Part shown: one piece after another, positions 16,737-25,537 of the stretch
Numbering within the stretch: the stretch's first letter is position 1
How the letters are laid out: the number at the start of each line of letters is the position of its first letter
Position numbers and translations under genes: made by a program
NCBI GenBank assembly: GCA_965263485.1
Contig: CBDHHO010000004.1
Coordinates: forward strand, 372,001 to 436,000
Reading direction: 5' to 3'
DNA: 64,000 bases
From: Haliotispira sp965263485
Lineage (GTDB): Bacteria; Spirochaetota; Spirochaetia; SP-2023
Notes under the pieces: generated by a model
Told to the model about the DNA's origin: nothing
The model's input: only the letters and a program-made list of their open reading frames with translations
The model's database searches: none

Positions 16737-17747
16737 CTACACTTCAACAATCTCAAAATCCAGTATGATATTTTTTCTGTACGTTGAAGAAATCGATGGA
16801 GAATCCTTGATATTACGATTCCTGCTGTAGTTATTGATTCGGTTTACCAGAAGCTCCACCGCAATAAAACCCATCTCTACCACAGGTTGTTTGACAATAC
16901 TCAGTGGAATATCCAAGTAGCGGAACCATTTATTCTCGTCGAATGTACCAATATAACAGTCTGGTGGAACCTTGTTATACACTTCTTTCAGAGCATTGAT
17001 TACCTCAAAGCAGATATGGCTGGTAACACAGACGAAGGATTTCTCCCCTTCACGAACGAAGTCAATAATATCTCGTTGCAGTATTTTGTCTTGATGATAA
17101 GGAATCTGCAAAATATGAGGCTCGAAATTTTTGGATCCCATGGCTTGGAGATAGCCCATTTTGCGCTCTACTGCAGTATATACCGAATCGGCATAACCAA
17201 TAAAGCTCACGGTACGAACACCTTTTTGTAGCAGACATTCGGTCAATTGTCTGCCTGCTTCAAAGTTGTTGATGGTTACCGAATCAAAGCTCTTGCACTG
17301 GTAGCGGCGGTCGACACAGATTGCCGGCACATTGCTATCTTCGAGAATATCCGGGATACGGCTCTGATCAATGGGCGAGATAATGATCCCGCTGATGCCG
17401 CGTTCCAGCAGGTTTCGCAGGTGAAGGGCCTCTCGTTTCACATCATCTTCGGCATCACACAGCACCAGTGAATAGCCGTTTTCCATCGCGCAAACTTCAG
17501 CCGATTTGATAAATTCAATATAAAAGTCTTCGCGTATATCGGCGATAACCAAACCAATCAGTCTGGAATCTTTTGTTTCACTGATGAGCTTTCCCGCATA
17601 GTCCAGGCGCTCCATTGCATCGAGAATAGTTTTTCGGGTCTCCTGGTCCACATAGCGGGTCTTGTTGACGACATGTGAAACTGTTGCGATTGAGAACCCG
17701 GTATCTTTCGCGATTTGGCTCATGGTTACCTTGCGAGATTTTTTCAT
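16737..17747 (-). CDS. LacI-family transcriptional regulator
   Basis: 336 residues. The N-terminal helix-turn-helix (MSQIAKDTGFSIATVSHVVN, about residues 9-28) is followed by the hinge region, then a periplasmic-binding-protein-like ligand domain (LIGLVIADIREDFYIEFI, GISGIIISPID, CVDRRY). GGAG sits four bases before the ATG. It is divergent from the dehydrogenase at 18223, so it probably controls that gene and possibly the sugar ABC genes beyond. The ligand is presumably a sugar or polyol; no operator could be assigned with confidence. Confidence 0.94.
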   Translation of the reverse strand: MKKSRKVTMSQIAKDTGFSIATVSHVVNKTRYVDQETRKTILDAMERLDYAGKLISETKDSRLIGLVIADIREDFYIEFIKSAEVCAMENGYSLVLCDAEDDVKREALHLRNLLERGISGIIISPIDQSRIPDILEDSNVPAICVDRRYQCKSFDSVTINNFEAGRQLTECLLQKGVRTVSFIGYADSVYTAVERKMGYLQAMGSKNFEPHILQIPYHQDKILQRDIIDFVREGEKSFVCVTSHICFEVINALKEVYNKVPPDCYIGTFDENKWFRYLDIPLSIVKQPVVEMGFIAVELLVNRINNYSRNRNIKDSPSISSTYRKNIILDFEIVEV

Positions 17748-18163
17748 GATTCTCCATCAGTTTTCAAGCGCGGTTCTTTAGGGCCCCTCTCAGCCGCCTT
17801 CAGCCCCCTCCTGAAGGCGGGGAGTTCTCTGCGCTGTTCGCTGCCGGACAAGTAGCGAAAGTAGAAGTCGTTCGCGGGTTTGATCATGCTGGGATTCTAA
17901 CTGCCGAAGAAGCGCGGGGCAAGGCGTTGGGGAGCAAAGAATGCGAAGAATCAAGCGCAGGGATTCACGCTTAGGGATTTGGGGCTGTGAGGGACTGTGT
18001 AGGGTTACTAATCGACAATGCGCCCCACAGAGCCCCAAGCTGGCAAAGTGGCGTCTGTGAGGGCATTCTATCCACAATCGGCGCATAAAATCAAGTCTCT
18101 ATTACAGTATATCTATTATACAAAACAAAATAAAAATTTCTCAAACTTTACGCAATATTTTAC
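17748..18163. other. Divergent intergenic region with 8-bp hairpin
   Basis: Contains a perfect stem CGCCTTCA / TGAAGGCG with a 9-nt loop at about 17797-17821, near the lacI-type start. A truncated MITE end (AGGGCCCCTCT) lies at about 17781. The right side is AT-rich (18090-18160), as expected for a promoter zone. I recognise no gene here. Confidence 0.5.
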
Positions 18164-18192
18164 TTGACAGCTGGGGAAAGCCGTGGTAGACT
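18164..18192 (+). promoter_or_regulatory. Sigma-70-type promoter of the Zn-dehydrogenase gene
   Basis: TTGACA at 18164-18169, a 17-bp spacer and TAGACT at 18187-18192, about 30 bp before the ATG. GGGAG lies five bases before the start codon. The short leader leaves the promoter as the likely target of the divergent LacI-type regulator. Confidence 0.75.
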
Positions 18193-18222
18193 CTGTCCAT
18201 TCGGCGGAGCACGGGAGAACTT

Positions 18223-19257
18223 ATGAAGGCGCTGGTTCTGGAGAAGCGACACCAATTGCAGCTCAAGAACGTAGATCTGGTCGAAGACTTGGGAGCGAAC
18301 GATGTTCGCATTCAAATTGACACCTGTGGTATCTGTGGTAGTGACGTGCATTACTACACCCATGGTCGTATTGGTGATTTTATTGTGACAGAGCCTATGA
18401 TTCTGGGCCACGAGACCAGCGGGGTGATTGTAGAGGTCGGCAGTGCCGTATCTCACCTGAAGCTTGGAGACCGGGTCTGTATGGAGCCGGGCATCCCCGA
18501 TTTTACCAGCCCTGAAACCTTGACGGGTTGCTACAACCTCGACCCGGATGTGCGATTCTGGGCCACTCCGCCGGTACATGGCAGTCTTCGCGAAAGTCTG
18601 GTGCATCCGGCGGCCTTTACTTTCAAGCTTCCGGACAATGTATCCCTGCCCGAAGGGGCCTTGGTGGAGCCAGTAGCTACAGGGCTGTACTCGGTGCAGC
18701 GTTCCCAGCTGCCTTTGGGCAGCACAGCTTTGGTGCTGGGGGCGGGGACCATTGGTATTGTCACGGCGATTGCCGCGCGGGGGGCGGGCTTTTCGGAGGT
18801 CTATATCGCCGATCTAAAGGCCGAAAAGCTGGCCTTTGTCGAACGGCACTACGATGGTATCACCACCATTGATCTCTCGAAGCAGAACGTGGCCGAATTT
18901 TTTGGCGCACGCGGAGTCCCCGCTGTCCATGTGGTTTTTGAGGCCAGCGGCAGTCCGGAGGCGTATCGGCGGATCAGCGAGCTGCTGTTGCCGAAGGGGA
19001 AATTGATACTGATCGGGATGCCCTTTGAACCGGTGGCTTTGGATGTGGTCAGTTTGCAGGTCAAGGAAATCGCGATCGATAGTATTTTCCGCTATGTGAA
19101 TGTGTTCCCCAAAGTTGTGGGAATGATTGCTGCGGGGAACCTTAAGGTGAAGCCCTTGATTACGAGGATCTATCCGTTTGCCGAGTCGGTTGCGGCCTTT
19201 GAGTACGCGGCAACGGCCCCTCCGTCTGAGATTAAGATTGCCATTCAGGTGGGGTAG
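18223..19257 (+). CDS. Zinc-dependent polyol (xylitol/sorbitol-type) dehydrogenase
   Basis: 344 residues, medium-chain dehydrogenase family. The catalytic zinc ligands are visible: CGICGSD with Cys38, and GHE with His63 and Glu64. The Rossmann motif is VLGAGTIGIVTA. The FWATPPVHGSL segment is typical of xylitol/sorbitol dehydrogenases. The structural-zinc cysteine cluster expected near residues 90-110 is lost: the region reads EPGIPDFTSPETLTGCYNLD with one Cys, as in animal sorbitol dehydrogenase. Probably oxidises a polyol imported by the neighbouring ABC systems and is controlled by the LacI-type protein upstream. Confidence 0.9.
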   Translation: MKALVLEKRHQLQLKNVDLVEDLGANDVRIQIDTCGICGSDVHYYTHGRIGDFIVTEPMILGHETSGVIVEVGSAVSHLKLGDRVCMEPGIPDFTSPETLTGCYNLDPDVRFWATPPVHGSLRESLVHPAAFTFKLPDNVSLPEGALVEPVATGLYSVQRSQLPLGSTALVLGAGTIGIVTAIAARGAGFSEVYIADLKAEKLAFVERHYDGITTIDLSKQNVAEFFGARGVPAVHVVFEASGSPEAYRRISELLLPKGKLILIGMPFEPVALDVVSLQVKEIAIDSIFRYVNVFPKVVGMIAAGNLKVKPLITRIYPFAESVAAFEYAATAPPSEIKIAIQVG

Positions 19258-19379
19258 TGGTGGTGAGTTTCTTTAGGGAAAGAGTTTTGCCAAGCTTTTG
19301 AGTATGTTGCAGTGCTACCGTCGGCGAAGATTAAGATGAATGATTTGCAACAAAATCACCTGTCTTAGGGGGTATTAGA

Positions 19380-20393
19380 ATGGAGACAAAACAGATCAAT
19401 TGGTACAGAATTCCTGTTCCGAAAGAAGAACTCCAAAAACTATCAAAACGAAGTAATGCAAAAGGTTTATTGCAATGTTGTAGTTTTTGTGTGATTTTTA
19501 TCGTTTTAGCTTATTCAAGTTATTATTTATATATGCAAAATTCTTGGGTATGGTTTGGCATTATTTTTTACATCTATTGCACACTTGCTAGTTTTATGGG
19601 CCCAGAAGCTGCTGTACACGAATTAAGTCATTATACTTCTTTTAAAAACAAAAGGTTAAATGATTTTTTCTACAAGTTATTTTGTTTTATCTCATGGAGT
19701 AATTGGGTACATTTCCGATATAGTCATCGTAAACATCATCAATTTACACTAAATCGTGGTCAAGATAATGAAATTATTATTGATCCTATGAGGTTTAGCA
19801 TATTAGCAATAATTTGGAAGTTTACTATTGATTTCCCGAAAATGATCATGACTTTAAAGCCATGTTTTTATCATTTTTTTGGATCAACTAAAGCCGATTT
19901 TTTTCATTGGGATGAATACGAGTTATTTGCAAAAGATGATCCCTTGCGCAAGAAAATGATTCAATGGTCTCGTTTTATGGTGATCGTCCATTTTTCCTTA
20001 ATGGCAATTTTTATTTATTTCCAACAGTATATTTTAATAGCCATTGTTAATTTCCCGATTTTTCTAGGAACTTGGTTAAGTCGAGGCTGTGCATTGTTAC
20101 AACATCATGGACTCCCTTCAAATCAAAATGATTGGCGGAAAATCTGCTATACTTTCTATCCAAATTTTATTATTCAATACTTTTATTGGAATATGAATTA
20201 TCATATTGAGCATCATACCTATGCAAATATTCCATTTTATAATTTGAAAAAACTCCATAAATTGATGTTATTTCAAGAACCGAAGCCTTTTTCAGGTTAT
20301 TTTACAGGGATAATGCATATACTAAAAATTATGTTAAAACAACATAAAGATCCCAAATATTTTTATCAGCAAATACTTCCTGATGCTAAATAA
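19380..20393 (+). CDS. Membrane fatty acid desaturase
   Basis: 337 residues. All three histidine boxes that hold the di-iron centre are present: HELSH (80-84), HRKHH (116-120) and HIEHH near residue 276. Hydrophobic segments lie at about 33-70, 100-112 and 205-240. The family inserts double bonds or hydroxyls into acyl chains and needs O2 and an electron donor; neither a ferredoxin nor a reductase is adjacent. GGGGG lies before the ATG. Base composition is far more AT-rich than the dehydrogenase upstream, pointing to acquisition by transfer. Its stop codon directly abuts a MITE. Confidence 0.92.
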   Translation: METKQINWYRIPVPKEELQKLSKRSNAKGLLQCCSFCVIFIVLAYSSYYLYMQNSWVWFGIIFYIYCTLASFMGPEAAVHELSHYTSFKNKRLNDFFYKLFCFISWSNWVHFRYSHRKHHQFTLNRGQDNEIIIDPMRFSILAIIWKFTIDFPKMIMTLKPCFYHFFGSTKADFFHWDEYELFAKDDPLRKKMIQWSRFMVIVHFSLMAIFIYFQQYILIAIVNFPIFLGTWLSRGCALLQHHGLPSNQNDWRKICYTFYPNFIIQYFYWNMNYHIEHHTYANIPFYNLKKLHKLMLFQEPKPFSGYFTGIMHILKIMLKQHKDPKYFYQQILPDAK

Positions 20394-20563
20394 AGGGAAC
20401 CTCTAGAAATTCTAATTTTGCGCCGAACCAGTCTCTTCTTACGGAGCATATTTGTCAAGGAATCCTTAATATATAACAAATTATTTCTTGTTATCTATTC
20501 CTTGATATCGTAAAAAATCCTTCGTATGGGGCATCAAAATAAAATTTTTAGAGATTTTTAGAG
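20394..20563. repeat. AT-rich diverged MITE copy
   Basis: Starts AGGGAACCTCTAGAAATTC and ends ATTTTTAGAGATTTTTAGAG, a duplicated right end. The interior differs from other copies: a TTCCTTGATATC / ATTCCTTAATATATAAC arrangement with only short matches such as GCATCAAAAT. It lies directly before the permease gene, and its terminal AGAGG is the nearest purine-rich site to that ATG. Confidence 0.7.
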
Positions 20564-20574
20564 GTATAATTTAT

Positions 20575-21540
20575 ATGATGAATAGATCTAGCCACTTAAA
20601 ATTTAAAGAATTAGGAGTTTCCATTTCTCTATTTATAATGGTTATACTAATGTCCTTTCTTAGTCCCTATTTTTTAAAGATAGAAAACATATTTAATATT
20701 TTAAAAAGTACAGTTACTATTGGAATATTAGGTATATCAATGATTTTGGTAATTATAATGGGTGGTATTGATTTATCTATTGGTTCTATTATGGCTTTTT
20801 CTGCAATGTTAATGTCTCGTTTGCTTTATATAAAAGTTAATATATTCATATCAATTTTTTTAGGATTATCTTCAGGAGTTCTTTTGGGAACAATCAATGG
20901 TCTTATTATTACAAAATTGAAAATTGCTCCTTTTATTGTTACTTTGGGGATGATGCAGATTGCCAGAGGACTTACTATATTATCTGCTACGGGAGTTGCC
21001 GGAAGTGTTGCATCAAATATTACTGTTGAAAATAAATTTATTACTTATATAGGTAGCAAATATATAGGATATATACCTATTAATGTTATAATACTAATAA
21101 TAATATCTCTATTTTTTATGTATATTATGAAACACACTCTTTTTGGTAGAAATATCTATGCACTAGGTAGTAATGAATCTGCAGCTAGACTTGTTGGAAT
21201 AGAGACAGATAAAACAAAAATTATTGTTTATGCGTTAATGGGAGGAATTTCTTTTTGCGCAGGACTTTTGTCGACAGGGCTTCTAGGAGCCGCAACGACT
21301 AGTATTGGTCAAGGAATAGAGCTAGATGTGATTGCGGCAGCAGTGATTGGGGGTGGTAGTTTAGGTGGCGGAAGAGGAACTATTTTGGGTGTTTTAATAG
21401 GTTCTATAATTATTTCCATCGTTCGAAATTCATTTGTATTATTACATTTTGCACCATTTTTACAAACAATTACCACAGGAAGCATTATTATTTTAGCTGT
21501 TGTTATTGACACGTTACGTCAAAAAAAATTATACAAATAA
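20575..21540 (+). CDS. Ribose-type (CUT2) sugar ABC transporter permease, set 1
   Basis: 321 residues, with about eight to ten hydrophobic segments. The family marks are IIMGGIDLSIGSIMAFSAM, VTLGMMQIARGLTIL and the C-terminal AAAVIGGGSLGGGRGTILG loop of RbsC/XylH proteins. It forms the membrane channel for the binding protein that follows 22 bp later. ATG at 20575 or the next codon; the ribosome-binding region is poor and made of MITE end sequence (AGAGGTATAA). Strongly AT-rich like its neighbours. Confidence 0.93.
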   Translation: MMNRSSHLKFKELGVSISLFIMVILMSFLSPYFLKIENIFNILKSTVTIGILGISMILVIIMGGIDLSIGSIMAFSAMLMSRLLYIKVNIFISIFLGLSSGVLLGTINGLIITKLKIAPFIVTLGMMQIARGLTILSATGVAGSVASNITVENKFITYIGSKYIGYIPINVIILIIISLFFMYIMKHTLFGRNIYALGSNESAARLVGIETDKTKIIVYALMGGISFCAGLLSTGLLGAATTSIGQGIELDVIAAAVIGGGSLGGGRGTILGVLIGSIIISIVRNSFVLLHFAPFLQTITTGSIIILAVVIDTLRQKKLYK

Positions 21541-21562
21541 AATTTTTTGGGAGGTATATTGT

Positions 21563-22630
21563 ATGAAAATTTTTGTTTTATTATTATTTATAATTCTGTT
21601 GTTAACAGATTGTAATAAGAATAATAAAGATGCTGCAGGAAGATTTATTAAAGTTGAATTGCCTCCTGCTCCACCATACTCCTCGAAAACTCAGCCTAGT
21701 GATTCAGGAACTGTAAAACCAATTAAAAAATCAGAAAAGAAGATTCGGATTGCTTTTTTATGTTTGGAAAATAGCCCTTACTGGAATTATGTTAAAGACG
21801 GCACTTTTGCGGCCCAAAAAGAACTAGAAGATTATAATGCCGAAGTTGACTGGGTTGTGCCTCCTGGAGACAGGCATACCGCAGAAGTCTTTGGCAATAG
21901 TCTCGATGCTCTGGTCGTTCAGCAATATGATGCCATAGCGACAGTAGCCGGGGATTCAGGAATTATTCCATATATTAACAGAGCTGTAGATGCCGGTATA
22001 CCAGTAGCAACTTTTAATGTAGAGACAAAAAAACCGTCTAAACGGCTTTTCTTTGTTGGTGCAGACCTATATAGTCAAGGGCAAGATGCTGGAAAAGCTT
22101 TTGTTGAATACTGGTTAGGAAAGAAAATCGATAATCCTAAGGTTGCTATTCTAACAGGTTTTTTTGCAGTGGAAGGCCATGAACTTCGCAGAGAAGGTTT
22201 TTTAGATTACATAAAAGAAAATGCACCCAAGGTTCAAGTGGTTGGACAGGTAGAGACCAAAGATAACGATGAGATTGGCTATCAATTAGCATCTGATTTT
22301 ATCACAGCGAATCCTGACTTGAATGCGATGTATGGTACTGCTGCTGGAACCATTGGGGTAGCCAGAGCAATCGAGGAAACAGGGCTAACTGGCAAGGTTT
22401 TTCTCTTTGCGTTTGACTATTATCCACAGTTGGTTGAATATGTAAGGAAGGGTGTAATAGCACTGACAATTGGGCAACAGCCTTTTGCCCAAGGGCATGA
22501 TCCAGTAATCCGTTTATTCAATTACCTAGTTGCGGGTGAAGCTCCCCCAGCAGGAATTTTAAATACAAAATCCACTTATTTAAACGCTGAAAATATAGAC
22601 TCAGTGGTTGGTAGTGGTGGTAAGGATTAG
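21563..22630 (+). CDS. Sugar-binding lipoprotein of CUT2 ABC transporter, set 1
   Basis: 355 residues. The signal segment MKIFVLLLFIILLLTDC ends in a permissive lipobox (LTDC), and a linker follows. The Peripla_BP_4/ribose-binding-like fold runs from about residue 65, with IRIAFLCLENSPYWNYV, YDAIATVAGD and NAMYGTAAGTIGVARAI. ATG at 21563 is chosen for GGGAGG nine bases upstream. It captures a sugar outside the membrane for the permease just upstream. The matching ATPase gene follows after a MITE insertion. Confidence 0.9.
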   Translation: MKIFVLLLFIILLLTDCNKNNKDAAGRFIKVELPPAPPYSSKTQPSDSGTVKPIKKSEKKIRIAFLCLENSPYWNYVKDGTFAAQKELEDYNAEVDWVVPPGDRHTAEVFGNSLDALVVQQYDAIATVAGDSGIIPYINRAVDAGIPVATFNVETKKPSKRLFFVGADLYSQGQDAGKAFVEYWLGKKIDNPKVAILTGFFAVEGHELRREGFLDYIKENAPKVQVVGQVETKDNDEIGYQLASDFITANPDLNAMYGTAAGTIGVARAIEETGLTGKVFLFAFDYYPQLVEYVRKGVIALTIGQQPFAQGHDPVIRLFNYLVAGEAPPAGILNTKSTYLNAENIDSVVGSGGKD

Positions 22631-22686
22631 GTAAAGACTTTCAGAAAAGGCGTTTCCCCAAAATGTTGGTTTTGGAGGAAACCTCT

Positions 22687-22852
22687 AGGGTACCTCTAAA
22701 AATTCGCTTTTGATGCTGAATCAGCGAGATTTTGCCGATAGCGAGGAAGTGAAGCCGAAGCATACTTTTTTGTATGGTAAGGCTTTGCTGACGAAGCTAT
22801 TCGGCAACAAGATCGCGATTCAGCGCGGAATTGGAATTTTTAGAGGTGCCCT
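22687..22852. repeat. MITE-like element, full type A, inside an ABC operon
   Basis: Starts GGGTACCTCTAAAAATTCGC and ends GGAATTTTTAGAGGTGCC; interior TTGATGCTGAATCAGCGAGA, GCATACTTTTTTGTATGG and AACAAGATCGCGATTCAGCG. It is inserted between the binding-protein and ATPase genes of set 1, and a truncated end (GAGGAAACCTCTAG) precedes it. It may act as an mRNA hairpin that lowers ATPase expression relative to the binding protein; that is inference. Confidence 0.85.
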
Positions 22853-22900
22853 TTAGACTGTAACATTTCTGTTTTTGCTGTCCATACAGGATTGCTCTTC

Positions 22901-24418
22901 ATGAAAACAAAATTAATACCTAGAAATCACGCAAAATACCTATTATTTGCTAGTGGTCTGGAAAAACAGTTTGGTTCTACAAAAGCTCTCGTTAATGGAG
23001 TATTCCATTTAAAATCAGGAGAGATCCATGCTTTGACCGGGGAAAATGGTGCTGGAAAGTCAACATTTATCAAAATTCTCTCTGGTTATTATGCTCCAGA
23101 CGGAGGAGGTCTATACTATCGGGGGAAAGAACAAATCTTTCGGTCTCCAGCAACAGCTTTGAAACAAGGTATTTGTGTTGTCCATCAGGAGCTATCCTTA
23201 TTTGATGACCTCTCTATAACTGACAACCTATTCCCCGGTAATATTGCTCGTTCTGCATTTGGCCTGAATTGGAAACAAGCAAAGAAAGAAGCACAAAAAG
23301 CAATGGATATAGTGGGATTAACTGACATATCTCCAGATATTCCAGTGGGAATCTTAAGCATTGCAAAAAAACAGTTAGTTGAAATTGCTCGGGCTGTGTA
23401 TCAAAATACAGATGTACTTATTCTTGATGAACCAACATCTTCTTTAGGTGTTGAAGACATAGAAAAACTCTTTCAAACTCTGGGAAAACTTAAAAAAAGG
23501 GGAACGGGAATTATTTTTATTTCTCATAAATTTGATGAAGTGCTAAAAATTAGTGATAGAATCACAGTATTTAAAGATGGCAACTATAGTGGAACTATTT
23601 TAAATCTGAGCCATAGTGACAATCAAGATATCCGCAACAAGTTAGTGTATTTAATGGTGGGAAGAGAAATCAGTCACAAATATAGAAAACATAAAAAAGA
23701 TGGCAATCTAGTTTTAGATGTTCAAAATCTAAACTCTGAGCGCTTCCATAATATTTCTTTTTCAGTTCGTGCAGGAGAGATTTTGGGTTTTGCTGGATTA
23801 ATTGGTTCAGGGCGTTCTTCTTTGTGCCAAGCAATTTTTGGTGTTTCTGCCTATAACACTGGCTGTATACTCTATAAGGGAAGGGTTTTGCCTCGTTGTT
23901 CCATCCAGAAATCCATACAAGCTGGAATTTCTATGGTACCTGAGGATCGCAGAAAAAAATCTTTATTTTGTGGACTTTCTGTATCTTATAATATATGTGT
24001 CCTGCTATATAAAAAATTTATTTGTAAGGGTTATCTACATAGTAATAATATTGATCATTTTATACAGAAAAACAAAAAAAAATTCAAAATAAAAATGAAC
24101 AATAGCTATGATATAGTGGATAGCTTAAGCGGTGGTAATCAACAAAAATCTATATTAGCCCGCTGGCTCTCTCATAACCCAGATTTGATTATCCTTGACG
24201 AACCGACTCATGGAATTGATATCGGTGCAAAAGCTGAAATATATAAACTAATACATTCATTAGCTGATCAGTATAAGGCAATCATTCTAATTTCTTCTGA
24301 ACTGGAAGAAATATTGGCCATGTGCGACCGTGTTATCGTGATGAAAAATGGTGGTATAACTGCAATTCTTAATCGATCGGAATTGAGTGAAGAAAGGATT
24401 TTAAAGTATGCACTTTAA
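22901..24418 (+). CDS. Sugar ABC transporter ATP-binding protein (two ABC domains), set 1
   Basis: 505 residues, RbsA/MglA/XylG type. The first domain has Walker A GENGAGKST, signature LSIAKKQLVEIARA and Walker B VLILDEPTSS. The second has a degenerate P-loop GLIGSGRSSL, signature LSGGNQQKSILARW and LIILDEPTHGIDIGAK. ATG at 22901 has AGGA about nine bases upstream; a TTG three codons earlier is less likely. It powers the permease at 20575. The second domain's degenerate P-loop is normal for this family. Confidence 0.94.
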   Translation: MKTKLIPRNHAKYLLFASGLEKQFGSTKALVNGVFHLKSGEIHALTGENGAGKSTFIKILSGYYAPDGGGLYYRGKEQIFRSPATALKQGICVVHQELSLFDDLSITDNLFPGNIARSAFGLNWKQAKKEAQKAMDIVGLTDISPDIPVGILSIAKKQLVEIARAVYQNTDVLILDEPTSSLGVEDIEKLFQTLGKLKKRGTGIIFISHKFDEVLKISDRITVFKDGNYSGTILNLSHSDNQDIRNKLVYLMVGREISHKYRKHKKDGNLVLDVQNLNSERFHNISFSVRAGEILGFAGLIGSGRSSLCQAIFGVSAYNTGCILYKGRVLPRCSIQKSIQAGISMVPEDRRKKSLFCGLSVSYNICVLLYKKFICKGYLHSNNIDHFIQKNKKKFKIKMNNSYDIVDSLSGGNQQKSILARWLSHNPDLIILDEPTHGIDIGAKAEIYKLIHSLADQYKAIILISSELEEILAMCDRVIVMKNGGITAILNRSELSEERILKYAL

Positions 24419-24550
24419 ATATTATGGATATTTATATTCATATTATTTATACCCATATAGGAAATCCATAGAAATATTAATATAATAGATATTTCCCTTT
24501 ATAAATATCTATATCTTACCAAAAACTATTTTTTCACGGAGGTAGTTACA

Positions 24551-25516
24551 ATGAAAAAAAATATTTTACTTATACTAATGTCTGCATTTATAGCATTCTT
24601 TAGTATGGCAACACTGAGCGCAAGGGGAAACTCTGGCGGCGCTAAATACAAGGTGGCCTATATTGCCCGCGCACAAGCGGATTCTTTTGCCGCTTGGCTG
24701 GCGAATTCCATACAGGAAGAAGCTGAAAAATACCCAGACATCGATCTAAAAATATTTGATGGACAGGCCTCAGACGGTATTGAGAACTCCCTGATTGAAA
24801 ATGCAATTGTCAACAAGTTCGATGCCATCATTATTCAGCCCAATAATGGGGAGTCACAACGACCATATGCAGAGAGAGTGGTCCAAGCAGGTATTATCTG
24901 CATAACAACGAATGCAAGGATTTCGGGTATCAAAGGCGCGTCATCGGTTGATGCCGACCCATATGAACAGGCTGCAGTACAAGCCCGATCCGCCCTGACA
25001 CAGGTTCCCGAGAATGCCAAAGTAGTTGTCCTCAAAGGCCCTCCGGGAAACTTTCACGCCGATGAACGTCGCAAGAGCTGGCAGGAAGAATTTTTTGATA
25101 AACGCCCGGATGTCACTATCGTTGGAGAACAAATTGCCAACTGGAACAAGGAAGAAGCAATTAATCTTATGGAGGACTGGGTACAGGTAAATAGCCAGAT
25201 TGATGCAATTATTTCGATGAACGACAATATGGCGGCGGGGGCTTTGGAAGTAGTCAAAAATGACCCGAAATTCCAGAATATTCTTAGCTACGGAGTTGAT
25301 GGCACTGCTGAGGCGGCTCTACTAATTAAAGGAGGCACAATGACTTCAACTACATTGCAAAATGCCTACGAACTGGCAGAGAAGTTGTTAATGGTTACTG
25401 ACAAATTGCTTACCGGAGAAGAAAGGCAAATTGATCTTGATATCGGAACGCCTTCAATCACCAAGGATAATGTAGATCAATATATTGATATGCATCGCAG
25501 GGCTGGTAATTTATAA
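24551..25516 (+). CDS. Periplasmic sugar-binding protein of CUT2 ABC transporter, set 2
   Basis: 321 residues. A Sec signal peptide (MKKNILLILMSAFIAFFSM...LSARG) with no lipobox Cys, then a Peripla_BP_4 fold: YKVAYIARAQADSFAAWLAN, KFDAIIIQPNNGES, DAIISMNDNMAAGALEVV and ILSYGVDGTAEA. GGAGG lies eight bases before the ATG. It heads the order binding protein-ATPase-permease, the mirror of set 1's order. GC content is clearly higher than in set 1, so the two sets may have different histories. Confidence 0.93.
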   Translation: MKKNILLILMSAFIAFFSMATLSARGNSGGAKYKVAYIARAQADSFAAWLANSIQEEAEKYPDIDLKIFDGQASDGIENSLIENAIVNKFDAIIIQPNNGESQRPYAERVVQAGIICITTNARISGIKGASSVDADPYEQAAVQARSALTQVPENAKVVVLKGPPGNFHADERRKSWQEEFFDKRPDVTIVGEQIANWNKEEAINLMEDWVQVNSQIDAIISMNDNMAAGALEVVKNDPKFQNILSYGVDGTAEAALLIKGGTMTSTTLQNAYELAEKLLMVTDKLLTGEERQIDLDIGTPSITKDNVDQYIDMHRRAGNL

Positions 25517-25537
25517 GGGCGCCTCTCCAAAGAAATT

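Noticed and set aside
17790..18086. 98-codon minus-strand frame in the LacI/dehydrogenase intergenic region
   Set aside because: No recognisable domain, no ribosome-binding site, and it occupies the region needed for divergent regulation.
20565..20570. TATAAT at the end of the MITE as a -10 box for the permease gene
   Set aside because: Only about five bases from the start codon and no -35 at the right distance; it cannot give a normal transcript start.
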